NCBI RefSeq assembly: GCF_002024165.1
Contig: NZ_MWQN01000001.1
Coordinates: 3,203,365 to 3,267,364 of the forward strand
Direction: 5' to 3'
From: Embleya scabrispora
GTDB lineage: Bacteria > Actinomycetota > Actinomycetes > Streptomycetales > Streptomycetaceae
Length of the DNA stretch: 64,000 bases
A program made the position numbers and the translations under genes. Each line of letters begins with the position of its first letter. The stretch's first letter is position 1. A model generated the notes under the pieces. The model searched no databases. It was given only the letters and a program-made list of their open reading frames with translations, and was not told the origin of the DNA. Below are positions 48,827 to 57,878 of the stretch, piece after piece.

Positions 48827-49828
48827 TCACCAGGCCAGGGAGCGGTCGACGGCATCGAGCACACGGTCGAGGTCGGGGAGGTACTCCTCCTCGACCCGCG
48901 ACGGCGGGTACGGCGTGTGATAGCCGCCGACCCGCAGCACCGGCGCCTGAAGGTGATAGAAGCAGCGCTCGGTGACGGTCGCGGCGACCTCCGCGCCGAT
49001 GCCCAGGAACGACGGGGCCTCGTGGACGACCACCAGGTGTCCGGTGCGCTTGACCGACTCCTCGATCGCGTCGAAGCCCAGCGGGGACACCGAGCGCAGG
49101 TCGATCACCTCCAACTCGCGCCCCTCCTCGGCGGCCGCGGCGGCGGCCTCCAGGCAGGTGGCCACCATCGGTCCGTAGGCGACCAGGGTGCACGCGTCAC
49201 CGGAGCGCACCACGCGGGAGTCGTACAGCGGTCCCGGGGTCGCGGCGGTGTCCACCTCGGCCTTGGTCCAGTAGCGCCGCTTGGGTTCCAGGAAGATCAC
49301 CGGGTCGTCGGAGGCGATCGCCTGCTGGATCATCCAATAGGCGTCGACCGGGTTCGAGCACGACACCACGCGCAGGCCCGCGGTGTGCGCGAAGTACGCC
49401 TCGGGCGACTCGCTGTGGTGCTCGACCGCGCCGATGCCGCCGCCGAAGGGGATGCGGATCACGATCGGCAGCCGCACGTAGCCCAGGGAACGGGCGTGCA
49501 TCTTGGCGAGCTGGGTGACGATCTGGTCGAAGGCGGGGAAGACGAAACCGTCGAACTGGATCTCCACGACCGGCCGGTAGCCCGCGAGGGCGAGGCCGAT
49601 CGCGGTGCCGACGATGCCGGACTCGGCCAGCGGGGTATCCACCACCCGGTCCTCGCCGAAGTCCTTCTGCAGGCCGTCGGTGACCCGGAAGACACCGCCG
49701 AGCTTGCCGATGTCCTCGCCCATGATCAAAACCTTGGGGTCGCTCTCCAGGGACCTGCGCAGCCCCGTGTTGAGCGCCTGCACCATCGACATCTGACGGG
49801 TCGTGCCCGTCGACTGTGCGGGAGCCAT
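48827..49828 (-). CDS. bkdB: 2-oxoacid dehydrogenase E1 beta subunit
   Basis: 333 residues of the transketolase pyrimidine-binding and C-terminal domains. MVQALNTGLRRSLESDPKVL opens the domain, DTPLAESGIVGTAIGLALAG contains the Glu that activates TPP, and VEIQFDGFVFPAFDQIV follows. With E1alpha it decarboxylates the 2-oxoacid. Its ATG overlaps the E1alpha stop (TGATG), so subunits are made in step. Sequence alone does not separate branched-chain from pyruvate enzymes with certainty. Confidence 0.88.
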   Translation of the reverse strand: MAPAQSTGTTRQMSMVQALNTGLRRSLESDPKVLIMGEDIGKLGGVFRVTDGLQKDFGEDRVVDTPLAESGIVGTAIGLALAGYRPVVEIQFDGFVFPAFDQIVTQLAKMHARSLGYVRLPIVIRIPFGGGIGAVEHHSESPEAYFAHTAGLRVVSCSNPVDAYWMIQQAIASDDPVIFLEPKRRYWTKAEVDTAATPGPLYDSRVVRSGDACTLVAYGPMVATCLEAAAAAAEEGRELEVIDLRSVSPLGFDAIEESVKRTGHLVVVHEAPSFLGIGAEVAATVTERCFYHLQAPVLRVGGYHTPYPPSRVEEEYLPDLDRVLDAVDRSLAW

Positions 49829-50955
49829 CAGTGCCCGTCCTCCCCGGCGTCGACGAAGGACGCGTGATAAGCCTCGAACTCGGCCCGTTCCCGTTCCACG
49901 AGCGGGTGCCGCTCGGCATAGACGTGCGCGAACATCGACGCCGGATCCGGGTCCGGCATGGTGCGTACGCCATTGCGCACGCGCTTGCCCAATTCCTCGC
50001 TCTCCGCCTCCAGATCGGCGAAGAACTCGGGGCTGCCGATGCCCTGCTTGTGCAGGAACGCCTTGAGGCGTTCGATCGGGTCCTTGAGCTTCCACTCCTC
50101 GAGTTCCGCGCTGAGCCGATAGCGGGTCGGGTCGTCGGAGGTGGTGTGCGCGCCCATGCGGTAGGTGAACGCCTCGATCAGCATCGGACCCTCGCCGCGC
50201 CGGGCCCGGTCCAGGGCCGCCCGGGTCACCGCCAGGCACGCGAGCACGTCGTTACCGTCGACCCGAACTCCGGGAAAGCCGAATCCGGCGGCGCGTCGAT
50301 ACAGCGGCACCTTCATCTGGCGTTCGGTCGGTTCGGAGATCGCCCACTGATTGTTCTGGCAGAAGAACACCACGGGGGCGTTGAACACGGCCGCGAAGGT
50401 GAATGCCTCGTTCACGTCGCCCTGGCTGGAGGCGCCGTCGCCGAAATACGTGACGACCGCGCTATCGCTGCCGTCGCGCTGCACGCCCATCGCGTATCCG
50501 ACGCCGTGCAGACTCTGTGCGCCGATGACGATCGTGTAGAGGTGGAAATTGTTCTCGCGCGGATCCCAACCGCCGTTGTTGACGCCGCGGAACATGCCCA
50601 GCAGATTCAGCGGATCGACACCGCGACACCAAGCGACGCCGTGTTCACGGTACGTGGGAAACACATAGTCGTTCGAACGCAGTGCGCGCCCCGAACCGAT
50701 CTGCGCGGCCTCCTGGCCGAGCAGGGAGGCCCACAGGCCCAACTCGCCCTGCCGCTGGAGCGCGGTGGCTTCGGCGTCGAAGCGGCGCACCAGCACCAGG
50801 TCGCGGTACAGCGCCAGGTATTCGTCGTCCGAGAGGTCGACCGCGTAATCCGGATGCTCGACCCGCTCGCCCTCCGGGGTGAGCAACTGGATCAGTTCGG
50901 GACCGGCTCCGGAATCGGGCGGAGACAACGTCCCGTCCGTACTGTCCACTGCCAC
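49828..50955 (-). CDS. bkdA: 2-oxoacid dehydrogenase E1 alpha subunit
   Basis: 375 residues. The TPP-binding motif from GDGASSQGDVNEAF to FFCQNN spans residues 172-202, and phosphorylation-loop-like YRMGAHTTSDDPTRYR is near 280-295. Decarboxylates a 2-oxoacid on TPP and reductively acylates E2. GGAGG lies 7 bases before GTG 50955. In S. coelicolor a bkdABC cluster lies beside a NarL-type regulator (recalled), as here, which supports a branched-chain role in making fatty-acid and polyketide starter units. Confidence 0.88.
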   Translation of the reverse strand: MAVDSTDGTLSPPDSGAGPELIQLLTPEGERVEHPDYAVDLSDDEYLALYRDLVLVRRFDAEATALQRQGELGLWASLLGQEAAQIGSGRALRSNDYVFPTYREHGVAWCRGVDPLNLLGMFRGVNNGGWDPRENNFHLYTIVIGAQSLHGVGYAMGVQRDGSDSAVVTYFGDGASSQGDVNEAFTFAAVFNAPVVFFCQNNQWAISEPTERQMKVPLYRRAAGFGFPGVRVDGNDVLACLAVTRAALDRARRGEGPMLIEAFTYRMGAHTTSDDPTRYRLSAELEEWKLKDPIERLKAFLHKQGIGSPEFFADLEAESEELGKRVRNGVRTMPDPDPASMFAHVYAERHPLVERERAEFEAYHASFVDAGEDGH

Positions 50956-51079
50956 GTTCTCTCCTCCGTCTGTCCGGTCCGCGGGGTCGCCGTGGACCGG
51001 GTCCGGATCGCCGGGCCCGGTTCCGCGCGGGGTGTGCGCGGCTACCTTGATGTGCAGACACGGCGATTGGTGGCTGTAC

Positions 51080-51099
51080 TTCCTAGGATTTCCTAGGAA
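51080..51099. promoter_or_regulatory. Palindromic operator candidate between E1alpha and the response regulator
   Basis: TTCCTAGGA-TT-TCCTAGGAA, a perfect 9-bp inverted repeat with a 2-base spacer, followed by GATTTCCT...AGGAAATC overlapping it (51087-51113). It is AT-rich and lies in the 363-base divergent region that otherwise holds no gene. Confidence 0.5.
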
Positions 51100-51318
51100 T
51101 TCCCGAGGAAATCCGGGAGGCGCCTGCGCACAGGCATGCGGTTCGGAAACCGCACATGGCAACGTTACCCACCGGTCCGGCCTACACGTAGTGGCGACCG
51201 GCCCGAACGTGGCGCCCCGCTTTGTGGTTCTGCGACAAATGGCCGGCGTGTCGGGCGTGATCCGCCCGTGCGGCGGCATCACAGGGCGACCGCCGAGTGC
51301 GCGTGGGAACCTGTACAA

Positions 51319-51975
51319 GTGACTGATCAGGGAAGCATCCGGGTATTTCTCCTCGATGATCACGAAGTGGTACGCCGGGGCGTCCACGAGTTGTTGTCGA
51401 TCGAGGCGGACATCGACGTGGTCGGCGAGGCCGGCACCGCCGCCGAGGCGCTCGCGCGCATTCCGGCGACCCGGCCGCAGGTCGCGGTGCTCGACGTCCG
51501 ACTGCCGGACGGCAGCGGGGTCGAGGTGTGCCGCGAGATCCGCTCGCAACTGCCCGACGTGCGCTGCCTGATGCTCACCTCGTTCTCCGACGACGAGGCG
51601 CTGTTCGACGCGATCATGGCGGGCGCGTCCGGCTACGTGCTCAAGGACATCCGCGGCTCGGACCTGGTCGGCGCGGTCCGCGACGTGGCCGCGGGCAAGT
51701 CCCTGCTCGACCCGGCGGCCACCGCCCGCGTGCTGGAACGACTGCGCGGCGGCAATCGCGGCGACGAACGCCTGGCCGCGCTCAGCGACCAGGAGCGCCG
51801 GATCCTGGACCTGATCGGCGAGGGCATGACCAACCGCCAGATCGGCACCGAGATGCACCTGGCCGAGAAGACGGTCAAGAACTACGTCTCCAGCCTCCTG
51901 GCCAAACTCGGCATGGAACGCCGCACCCAGGCAGCCGCGTACGTGGCCCGCCAGAAGGCGGAGAAGCGCCGGTAG
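51319..51975 (+). CDS. NarL/FixJ-type response regulator
   Basis: 218 residues. The receiver domain has acidic pair LLDDHE (12-17), phosphoacceptor Asp59 in [10 protein letters not shown], and Lys near 109 (YVLKDI). The LuxR-type helix-turn-helix is at about 152-207 ([40 protein letters not shown]). It resembles DevR/DosR-like regulators. No sensor kinase is adjacent, so it is an orphan. It is divergent from the dehydrogenase operon and could regulate it through the palindrome at 51080-51099 (inference). Confidence 0.9.
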   Translation: MTDQGSIRVFLLDDHEVVRRGVHELLSIEADIDVVGEAGTAAEALARIPATRPQVAVLDVRLPDGSGVEVCREIRSQLPDVRCLMLTSFSDDEALFDAIMAGASGYVLKDIRGSDLVGAVRDVAAGKSLLDPAATARVLERLRGGNRGDERLAALSDQERRILDLIGEGMTNRQIGTEMHLAEKTVKNYVSSLLAKLGMERRTQAAAYVARQKAEKRR

Positions 51976-52016
51976 CCGGCGGTGACGCTCCGTCCCCGCC
52001 ACGTACGTCCGCCACC

Positions 52017-52045
52017 TTGCCCCGAATATTAGCCAGTGCTAATAT
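52017..52045 (+). promoter_or_regulatory. Promoter and operator of the toxin-antitoxin pair (leaderless start)
   Basis: TTGCCC (52017-52022) and TAATAT (52040-52045) are 17 bases apart. The perfect inverted repeat ATATTAGC-CAGT-GCTAATAT (52026-52045) covers the spacer and the whole -10 box. The GTG of the toxin is only 6 bases past the -10, so the transcript should start at or within a base of the codon (leaderless). Confidence 0.65.
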
Positions 52046-52051
52046 CTGTGC

Positions 52052-52456
52052 GTGGGTGAACCATACGAACTGCGCTTTTTCACCGATGTATTGGACTGGA
52101 TCCAGAGGCTGGCGAAGGAGGATCCGGAAAGTCACATACACGTGATCGCCGCGCTCGAGCGACTTCAGGAGATCGGTCCCGCCCTCCGTCGGCCAACGGT
52201 GGGAGCGGTCGAGAAGAGCCGCTATCGGAACATGCGAGAACTGCGCCCGAGGAGCGGTGGAACGGTCAGCATCCGACTGCTCTTCGTCTTCGACCCGGCT
52301 CGTCGAGCCGTCTTCCTGGTCGCCGGGAACAAGGCAACCGGCGGGCGCTGGGCATCTTGGTATCCCAAGGCAATCAGGGAGGCAGACGACAAATACGCCG
52401 CCTATCTCGAAGCACTCAAAGCAGGAGAAGCCGGACCGCCGGCCAAAGGAAGGTAA
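52052..52456 (+). CDS. HigB/RelE-superfamily toxin
   Basis: 134 residues with the Gp49/HigB-like fold: YELRFFTDVLDWIQRLAKED, KSRYRNMRELRPRSGGTVSI, and RLLFVFDPARRAVFLVAGNK. The conserved Arg residues of ribosome-dependent mRNA interferases sit in the middle strands. The toxin gene comes first and the antitoxin second, the order of HigBA systems. There is no ribosome-binding site before GTG 52052, in keeping with a leaderless message from the adjacent promoter. Confidence 0.85.
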   Translation: MGEPYELRFFTDVLDWIQRLAKEDPESHIHVIAALERLQEIGPALRRPTVGAVEKSRYRNMRELRPRSGGTVSIRLLFVFDPARRAVFLVAGNKATGGRWASWYPKAIREADDKYAAYLEALKAGEAGPPAKGR

Positions 52457-52462
52457 CGCACG

Positions 52463-52768
52463 ATGAAGCTCGGTGGCATGGCCGATCTGACGGCCGACAT
52501 CACTCCGGAACAGCGCGAGCGGATCGACGCGATCAAGATGGACATGGTCGACGCCGAGCGCGGGCACGAGCTCGCCGCCCTCCGCAAGTCCCAGGGGTTC
52601 ACCCAGGCACAGGTAGCCGCCGCGATGGGTGTCACTCAGGGGCGGATCAGCCAGATCGAACGTGGCGCGGCCCGACTCGACACGGCAACGATGGCGGCGT
52701 ATTTGAATGCCATCGGTGGTGAATTGACGATACTGGCCACGGTCGGGAAGTTGTCCGTACGGCTGTAG
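52463..52768 (+). CDS. HigA-like XRE antitoxin
   Basis: 101 residues. An N-terminal helical region, then an XRE helix-turn-helix (LAALRKSQGFTQAQVAAAMG, VTQGRISQIERGAARLDTAT; about 35-80) and a short C-terminal strand (ELTILATVGKLSVRL). It should bind both the toxin and the palindrome overlapping the promoter to autorepress. GGAAGG lies upstream of ATG 52463, 6 bases after the toxin stop, giving the antitoxin its own ribosome site while the toxin lacks one. Confidence 0.88.
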   Translation: MKLGGMADLTADITPEQRERIDAIKMDMVDAERGHELAALRKSQGFTQAQVAAAMGVTQGRISQIERGAARLDTATMAAYLNAIGGELTILATVGKLSVRL

Positions 52769-52822
52769 TGACCAACCCGAGCACGATTCGCAGTGCCCGG
52801 GTCCGGTCCCTACATGGGTCGG

Positions 52823-54256
52823 TCAGTTCTCCGAGGACTTGGTGGGGAATTCGGGGGCGTGGGAGTCGTCGAGTTCGACCTCGATGCGGACCGAGTCGGT
52901 CGGCAGGGGGTCGGGCTGTGCGGCAGGGCCACCGGTGCCGTTCGTGTTCGCCAGGAGTTGGCGGGCTATGCCCAGGCCCGTGCCGCCCATGGTGAGGGCC
53001 TTGGCGAAGAGGTCGCCGAGGCCGTCGCCGCCGTTGAGCAGGACCATGTGGTCGACGTTGCCGAACGCCTCGGCGCCGGCGCGGACGATCTCCGGCCAGT
53101 TCTCGGCGAGTTGCTGGGCGACCACGGCCTCCTGGTTCTCGGCGAGCGCCGCCGCGCGGGCCGCGATGGCCGCCGCCTCGGCGAGCCCCTTGGCCTTGGC
53201 CGCCTCCGCCTGCGCCTTGCCGGTGGCCAGCGTGGCCTCGGCGGCGGCCAGGCCGCGTACCTTGGTCGCCTCCGCGTCGGCGATCGCGGCCAGTTCGGTC
53301 TCGCGGGCGTTCGCCTCGGCCGCCGAGATGCGCGCGTCGCGCTCGGCCTGGGCGCGGGTGCGGATCTCGTACGCCTTCGCGTCGGCCGGCTTGCGGACGT
53401 CCGCCTGGAGCTGTTGCTCGCGCCGCATGGCCTCCAGCTCGGCGACCCGGGTCTCCTGGACCACCACCTCCTGCTTGGCCGCCGCGTCGGCCAGCGGCCC
53501 CGCCTGCCGCGAGCGCGCGGTGGCCTCGTCCCGCTCGGCCTGGTAGCCGGCCTGCTGTATCTCGCTGTCCCGGGTGGCCTGGGCCATCCGCGCCTTGGCC
53601 TCCTGCTCGGCCTCGGTAGCCTTGCGGGTGGCCAGCGCCTCGGCGATCCGGGCGTCGCGGACCACCGCCGCGGTGTGCGGCGCGGCCATGTTCTTGATGT
53701 AGCCCGTCGGGTCGTCGATCTCCTGGATCTGCAGGCTGTCCACGATCAGCCCGAGCTTTTCCATGTCCGACCCCGACGCCGCGCGCACATGCGCGGTGAG
53801 CTTCTCCCGGTCCCGGATCATGTCCTCGACGGTCAGCCCGCCGACGATCGAGCGCAGATGGCCGGCCAGCACCTTGCGGACCCGGGACTCCATCTGCTTC
53901 TGCTGGTCCAAAAAGCGCCTGGCCGCGTTGGCGATCGAGACGTAGTCGTCGCCGATCTTGAAGATGACCACGCTCTGCACCCGCAGCGGGATGCCCTGCG
54001 TGGTCACACATTCGACGCTGAGCTCGGCCTCGTTCAGGTCGAGCGAGAGCTTGCGGACGGCCTGCACGAACGGCAGGACGAGCGTGCCGCGCCCGGTGAC
54101 GATCCGAAACCCCATGCCCTCGCCGAGCCCCTCGGTGTGATGCCGGGAACCGGAGATGACCAGCGCCTCGTTGGGCTCGGCGACGCGCCACATGAGCTTG
54201 AAGACCACGACCAGGACGATGAGCAGACCGAGCACGATGAGCACGGTGTAGAGCAC
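52823..54256 (-). CDS. Flotillin-like SPFH/band-7 protein
   Basis: 477 residues. The N-terminal membrane helix (LYTVLIVLGLLIVLVVVFKL) is followed by an SPFH domain (about 25-190; VAEPNEALVISGSRHHTEGL). A long Ala/Glu/Arg/Lys-rich coiled coil runs from about 195 to 390 with EA repeats, and a Gly/Pro-rich tail ends the protein. Flotillins scaffold membrane microdomains and are tied to fluidity and secretion. GTG 54256 is preferred because the helix starts there and GGGGGA is upstream. The NfeD-like gene follows the usual pairing. Confidence 0.88.
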   Translation of the reverse strand: MLYTVLIVLGLLIVLVVVFKLMWRVAEPNEALVISGSRHHTEGLGEGMGFRIVTGRGTLVLPFVQAVRKLSLDLNEAELSVECVTTQGIPLRVQSVVIFKIGDDYVSIANAARRFLDQQKQMESRVRKVLAGHLRSIVGGLTVEDMIRDREKLTAHVRAASGSDMEKLGLIVDSLQIQEIDDPTGYIKNMAAPHTAAVVRDARIAEALATRKATEAEQEAKARMAQATRDSEIQQAGYQAERDEATARSRQAGPLADAAAKQEVVVQETRVAELEAMRREQQLQADVRKPADAKAYEIRTRAQAERDARISAAEANARETELAAIADAEATKVRGLAAAEATLATGKAQAEAAKAKGLAEAAAIAARAAALAENQEAVVAQQLAENWPEIVRAGAEAFGNVDHMVLLNGGDGLGDLFAKALTMGGTGLGIARQLLANTNGTGGPAAQPDPLPTDSVRIEVELDDSHAPEFPTKSSEN

Positions 54257-54373
54257 GGAGCATTCCCCCTTCGGCCTGACTCGGAGTGTCCTCGCCGGGC
54301 GGAGGGCCGCCAAGAGGGAGCTCCCCAGGGGCAGTTGCGCCCGTCTCGGAGCCGGGCCCCACCGATGCGCGGC

Positions 54374-54583
54374 TCAGCCGAAGGCCGGCGCCACGTACAC
54401 CGTGCGCGGCGGCAGATACTCCACGATCACCACCAACTCCCCCACGGCGTGCTCCTCCCCGGGCAGCGCGGAGTACGCGAGGAACGCCTCCACCCCACCG
54501 CGTACCTCGATCATGACCTCGCCCACCAGACCGGGGCCGATTCCCCCGGTGACCTTGCCACGTTTGCCGACCATGTCGCCCAT
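54374..54583 (-). CDS. Short NfeD-like OB-domain protein
   Basis: 69 residues: MGDMVGKRGKVTGGIGPGLV, GEVMIEVRGGVEAFLAYSAL and VGELVVIVEYLPPRTVYVAP. The GKRGKVTGGIGPGLVGEV opening resembles the C-terminal OB domain of NfeD proteins, which pair with flotillins, but no membrane part is present. It lies 117 bases upstream of the flotillin gene on the same strand. An internal ATG at 54574 is an alternative start. Confidence 0.65.
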   Translation of the reverse strand: MGDMVGKRGKVTGGIGPGLVGEVMIEVRGGVEAFLAYSALPGEEHAVGELVVIVEYLPPRTVYVAPAFG

Positions 54584-54625
54584 TGTGTGGCCCGGTCGCC
54601 CGACCCGGTGCCGCCGGCGCGATCC

Positions 54626-54652
54626 GGTCCGCCCGCCCGAGGCGGGCGGACC
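54626..54652 (-). terminator. Terminator of the 54666 membrane-protein gene
   Basis: GGTCCGCCCGCC and GGCGGGCGGACC form a perfect 12-bp stem around a 3-base loop just past the stop codon on the minus strand. Confidence 0.7.
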
Positions 54653-54665
54653 GGTGTCGGCGGCA

Positions 54666-55289
54666 TCAGCCCAGGAGCGTGGTGCCCTCGTCCGAGGCCT
54701 CGCGCAGGCGCGAGCGCATGAACGGCAGGATGCCGCGGTGCAGGATCGCCCGGCGCCATTCCTCGCGCGCCAGGTACACCTCGACCTCCCCGGTCGGCCG
54801 CGCCCGGTTGCGCGCGGCCACCGCGAGCATGGCGAGTCCCCCGATCGCCGCCGCCCCGAGCGAGATGCCGATCGCCGCGATCGAGGCGAGTTGCATCGTG
54901 TGCTGCATGCCGGGGTCGTCCATCGTGAGCGGCAACAGCACGTAGCCCACGATCAGGAAGACGACCGCCGAGATGCCGGCCACGATCACCGCCATCGCCG
55001 TGGCGAGGGCGAACCAACCGAAGCTCTCGCCGGCCTCGATCATCGAGGCGCCGAAGTCCGGTCGGATGCCCGACTCGAAACGCTGCTCCGTACGTTCGTA
55101 CCGGTCGTATTCGTCGCGCGCCGTCTCGGCGATCGACGGGGTCGCGTCCAGCGTGGCCGTCCGCAGTTGCTCGACGTTCAGGTTGGGTACCGCCGCGAGA
55201 CCGGAGAGGGTTTCCTCCAGGTGCAGTGCGTCGTCGACGAACTGCTCGTACTGGCGGCGGTGCTCGTCACTTCCAAACCAGTGTTGCAT
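54666..55289 (-). CDS. Membrane protein of unknown function
   Basis: 207 residues. A charged helical N-terminus (MQHWFGSDEHRRQYEQFVDD) leads to membrane segments at about 91-118 (FGWFALATAMAVIVAGISAV) and 134-158, then a cytosolic tail with basic and acidic residues (EVEVYLAREEWRRAILHRGI). GGGGGA lies 4 bases before the ATG. No family is recognised. It is monocistronic with its own terminator. Confidence 0.7.
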   Translation of the reverse strand: MQHWFGSDEHRRQYEQFVDDALHLEETLSGLAAVPNLNVEQLRTATLDATPSIAETARDEYDRYERTEQRFESGIRPDFGASMIEAGESFGWFALATAMAVIVAGISAVVFLIVGYVLLPLTMDDPGMQHTMQLASIAAIGISLGAAAIGGLAMLAVAARNRARPTGEVEVYLAREEWRRAILHRGILPFMRSRLREASDEGTTLLG

Positions 55290-55465
55290 CGGATCCCCCG
55301 AATGAGGCCGCGCGGGCGTGTCCCGCGTCCGCCGGGCCCGTCAGGGGACCCGTGCAAGCTGTCGGTGGATCAACGACCCGCAAAAGCACCTGACGGTGTC
55401 GAGGCGGATACCTATTGATGATAGGGTGCACCCCCGCCTTTTGGGCAGGGAGTTCCCTACGACGG

Positions 55466-56398
55466 TCACTCGTCCCCGGCGTCGGCGGCGAGATCGCCCA
55501 GGTCGTACTCCCGACCCTGCGTCTCCTCCAACGCGCTGGGCAGCACGCCCGGTTCGGGGGCGGTCAGCGGCAATCGCGCGACCAGGCACGGCCCGCCGAG
55601 GTAGATCCCGCCGTCCAGGTTGACCGCCTGACCGTCGGCGTACACGCGCGGTCCGGTGATCGTCGAGGGGTCCTCGCCCGTCTGGTACGGGATCGGGGTG
55701 TGGCCGTGCACGATCCGCCGCCCGCCCAGTTCGCTGAGCAGGTCGGCCGCCGCGTACGGGCCGACCTCGCCCATGAACGCGCCGCGCCGGGTCAGGTTGC
55801 GGAACAGGTCCCACCAAGAGAGCGGGTCCGGCTCGCGCAGTATGTCCGCGACGGTGCCGTCCACCTCCTCGATGGTGTCGCCGTATTCGAGGTAGGCGTT
55901 GCTGTCGGAGTGGATCAACAGGTGCCCGTCGACCACCGCGGCCACCGGCTGCCCGGCCAGCCAGTCGGCCTGTTCGTCGGTGAAGCGCTCCAGGTCGGAC
56001 TGCATGCCGCCGTTGCGCAGCCAGATCTCACGGAAGGTGGTCGAGCCGCCCGCGACCGGCACCGGGTGATCGCCGAAGCGGAACACGCCCAGGAGCAGGA
56101 TCTCGTGGTTGCCGAGCAACATCCGGGTGCTGCCGCCGGCCTCGGCCGACTCGCGGGCCAGCGACATGGCCAGTTCGACCACGCCGATGCCGTCGGGGCC
56201 GCGGTCGGTGAAGTCGCCGAGGAACCACAGCCGCGAGCGTCCGCCGCTCCAGTGCGCGTCCTCGTCGATCAGGTCCCGGGCGCGCAGGGCGGCCTTGAGC
56301 TCCTCCAGATGACCGTGGACGTCGCCGACCACGTACAGCGGGGCGTCCTGCTCCGCCGCGGCGCCCATCGGGGCCGGTGTAGCCGAGACGTTGCTCAC
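55466..56398 (-). CDS. Calcineurin-like metallophosphoesterase
   Basis: 310 residues with all five metallophosphatase blocks: VGDVHGHLEEL (about 24-34), LGDFTDRGPDG (about 60-70), LGNHEILLLG (about 95-104), LLIHSDSNAY, and VHGHTPIPY. It resembles PrpE/ApaH-like enzymes acting on phosphoproteins or dinucleoside polyphosphates; the true substrate is not shown. AAGGA is 8 bases before GTG 56398. It lies alone between the membrane protein and the LacI regulator. Confidence 0.88.
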   Translation of the reverse strand: MSNVSATPAPMGAAAEQDAPLYVVGDVHGHLEELKAALRARDLIDEDAHWSGGRSRLWFLGDFTDRGPDGIGVVELAMSLARESAEAGGSTRMLLGNHEILLLGVFRFGDHPVPVAGGSTTFREIWLRNGGMQSDLERFTDEQADWLAGQPVAAVVDGHLLIHSDSNAYLEYGDTIEEVDGTVADILREPDPLSWWDLFRNLTRRGAFMGEVGPYAAADLLSELGGRRIVHGHTPIPYQTGEDPSTITGPRVYADGQAVNLDGGIYLGGPCLVARLPLTAPEPGVLPSALEETQGREYDLGDLAADAGDE

Positions 56399-56654
56399 CA
56401 GAAGGGTCCTTTCTTCAGATCGGCACCACCGTACGGCGGCGGTTCCGACACCCGTTGTGAACCAAGACGCACAACAGCCGGGTTCGGCTGCGGCTCACCC
56501 GGTCCGATTCGGATGATTCCTGGACCGTATCTCTCGTGCGGGCACGGTGGAACGGACCACGCTCAATTGTGCGTGGACCCGCGGCCGCCCGACCCGGCGC
56601 CCCACCCCCGGGTGCGGCCGGGCACCGAGCACCGGCCCGGGGCGAACACACCGA

Positions 56655-57680
56655 TCAGCGGCGAGTGGAGGAATCCCGGACGGACAGCCGGGTGGGCACG
56701 GTGCGCTGGGCGGGCAGCAGCGGCCCCGCCCCGGGGTCATCGATCACCCCGACGAGCAGCTCCACCGCCCAGGCGCCGGCCAGGGCCGGTTGCAGGCTCA
56801 GCGAGGTCACCGACGGGTCGGCCCCCTCGCCGCAGCAGGCCAGGAGCAGGTCGTCGGGCACCCGCAGGGCACGCTCGCGGGCCGCGTCCAACAGCTCGGG
56901 CGCGCAGCCCTCGTGCAGGCCGAACACCGCGTCGGGCCCCCGCTCCAGCAGGCGGGCCGCGGCGGCCCGGCCCGCGCCGGGGGTGCGGGCCTCGTACTCC
57001 TCGGTGATCGGCGGCACACCCCGGTCCGCGCACCACGCCCGATATCCCGCGACACCCTTGTCGGCGCCGGGTCCGTCGGCGGCGGCGAGCAGGCCGATCC
57101 GCTCGGCGCCCGCGTCGGCGAGGTGGTCGAGCACCGAACGCACGGCCGCCACGTGGTCGTTGTCCACCCACCCGAAGACCGGAGTGGAGCCGGGGTGGCC
57201 GCCGCTGACCACGGGCACACCCCGACGCAGCAGTTCGTGCACGAGCGGATCGTCGTCGGCGGGGTCGACGACGATGGTGCCGTCGAGCGCGACGTTGCCC
57301 CAGACGTCGTGCGGCGAGGACGCGGGCAGCACGACGAGCGCGTAGCCCAGATCGAGCGCGGTCGCGGTGGCCGAGCGCACCAGCTCGGCGAACCAGGCGA
57401 ACTCGGTGAGCGCGAACGGCTCGGTCGAGCGCATGGTCGTGGTCAGCCCGAGCAACCCCGAGCGGCCGGTGCGCAGGGTGCGCGCGGCGGCCGACGGGCG
57501 GTAGCCCAGCCGGTCGGCGACCTCGCGCACGTGCACACGGGTCGTGTCGGGCAGTCGGCCCTTGCCGTTGAGCGCGTCGGAGACGGTCGTGATCGACACC
57601 CCGGCAGCCGCTGCGACGTCCCGGATGCCCACCCGGATCCGCCGCCCCACACGCGGTACATCTGGCGCTGTCATCGTCAC
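56655..57680 (-). CDS. LacI-family transcriptional regulator
   Basis: 341 residues. LacI helix-turn-helix near 18-40 ([20 protein letters not shown]), hinge helix [15 protein letters not shown] (about 62-76), then a periplasmic-binding-like effector domain (residues 78-330). Usually sugar-responsive. It is divergent from the aminotransferase at 57879 with about 200 bases between, so one of the two may be its target, but no sugar operon is nearby. GTG 57680 or ATG 57674 are both possible starts. Confidence 0.88.
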   Translation of the reverse strand: MTMTAPDVPRVGRRIRVGIRDVAAAAGVSITTVSDALNGKGRLPDTTRVHVREVADRLGYRPSAAARTLRTGRSGLLGLTTTMRSTEPFALTEFAWFAELVRSATATALDLGYALVVLPASSPHDVWGNVALDGTIVVDPADDDPLVHELLRRGVPVVSGGHPGSTPVFGWVDNDHVAAVRSVLDHLADAGAERIGLLAAADGPGADKGVAGYRAWCADRGVPPITEEYEARTPGAGRAAAARLLERGPDAVFGLHEGCAPELLDAARERALRVPDDLLLACCGEGADPSVTSLSLQPALAGAWAVELLVGVIDDPGAGPLLPAQRTVPTRLSVRDSSTRR

Positions 57681-57878
57681 GACACTAGGGCGAATGGGCC
57701 GCCCTGGCCGGGTTCATGTCATTGCTTTACGAAGAAACGTATCGCCCCATACCTGCCCCTGAACGTTCGGCGCAGGCCACCCTCCGTCCGGGAGTCCCCT
57801 CCGGGGCCGGCGGATCATAGGGTGAGACGACCGGGACGTGCGCCCAGGCACCCCGACCAGTATGCGAGGAGGACGGGC

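Noticed and set aside
47451-50955. Pyruvate dehydrogenase operon stated as certain
   Set aside because: E1alpha/E1beta/E2 of this type cannot be split between pyruvate and branched-chain substrates by eye; context favours bkd but does not prove it.
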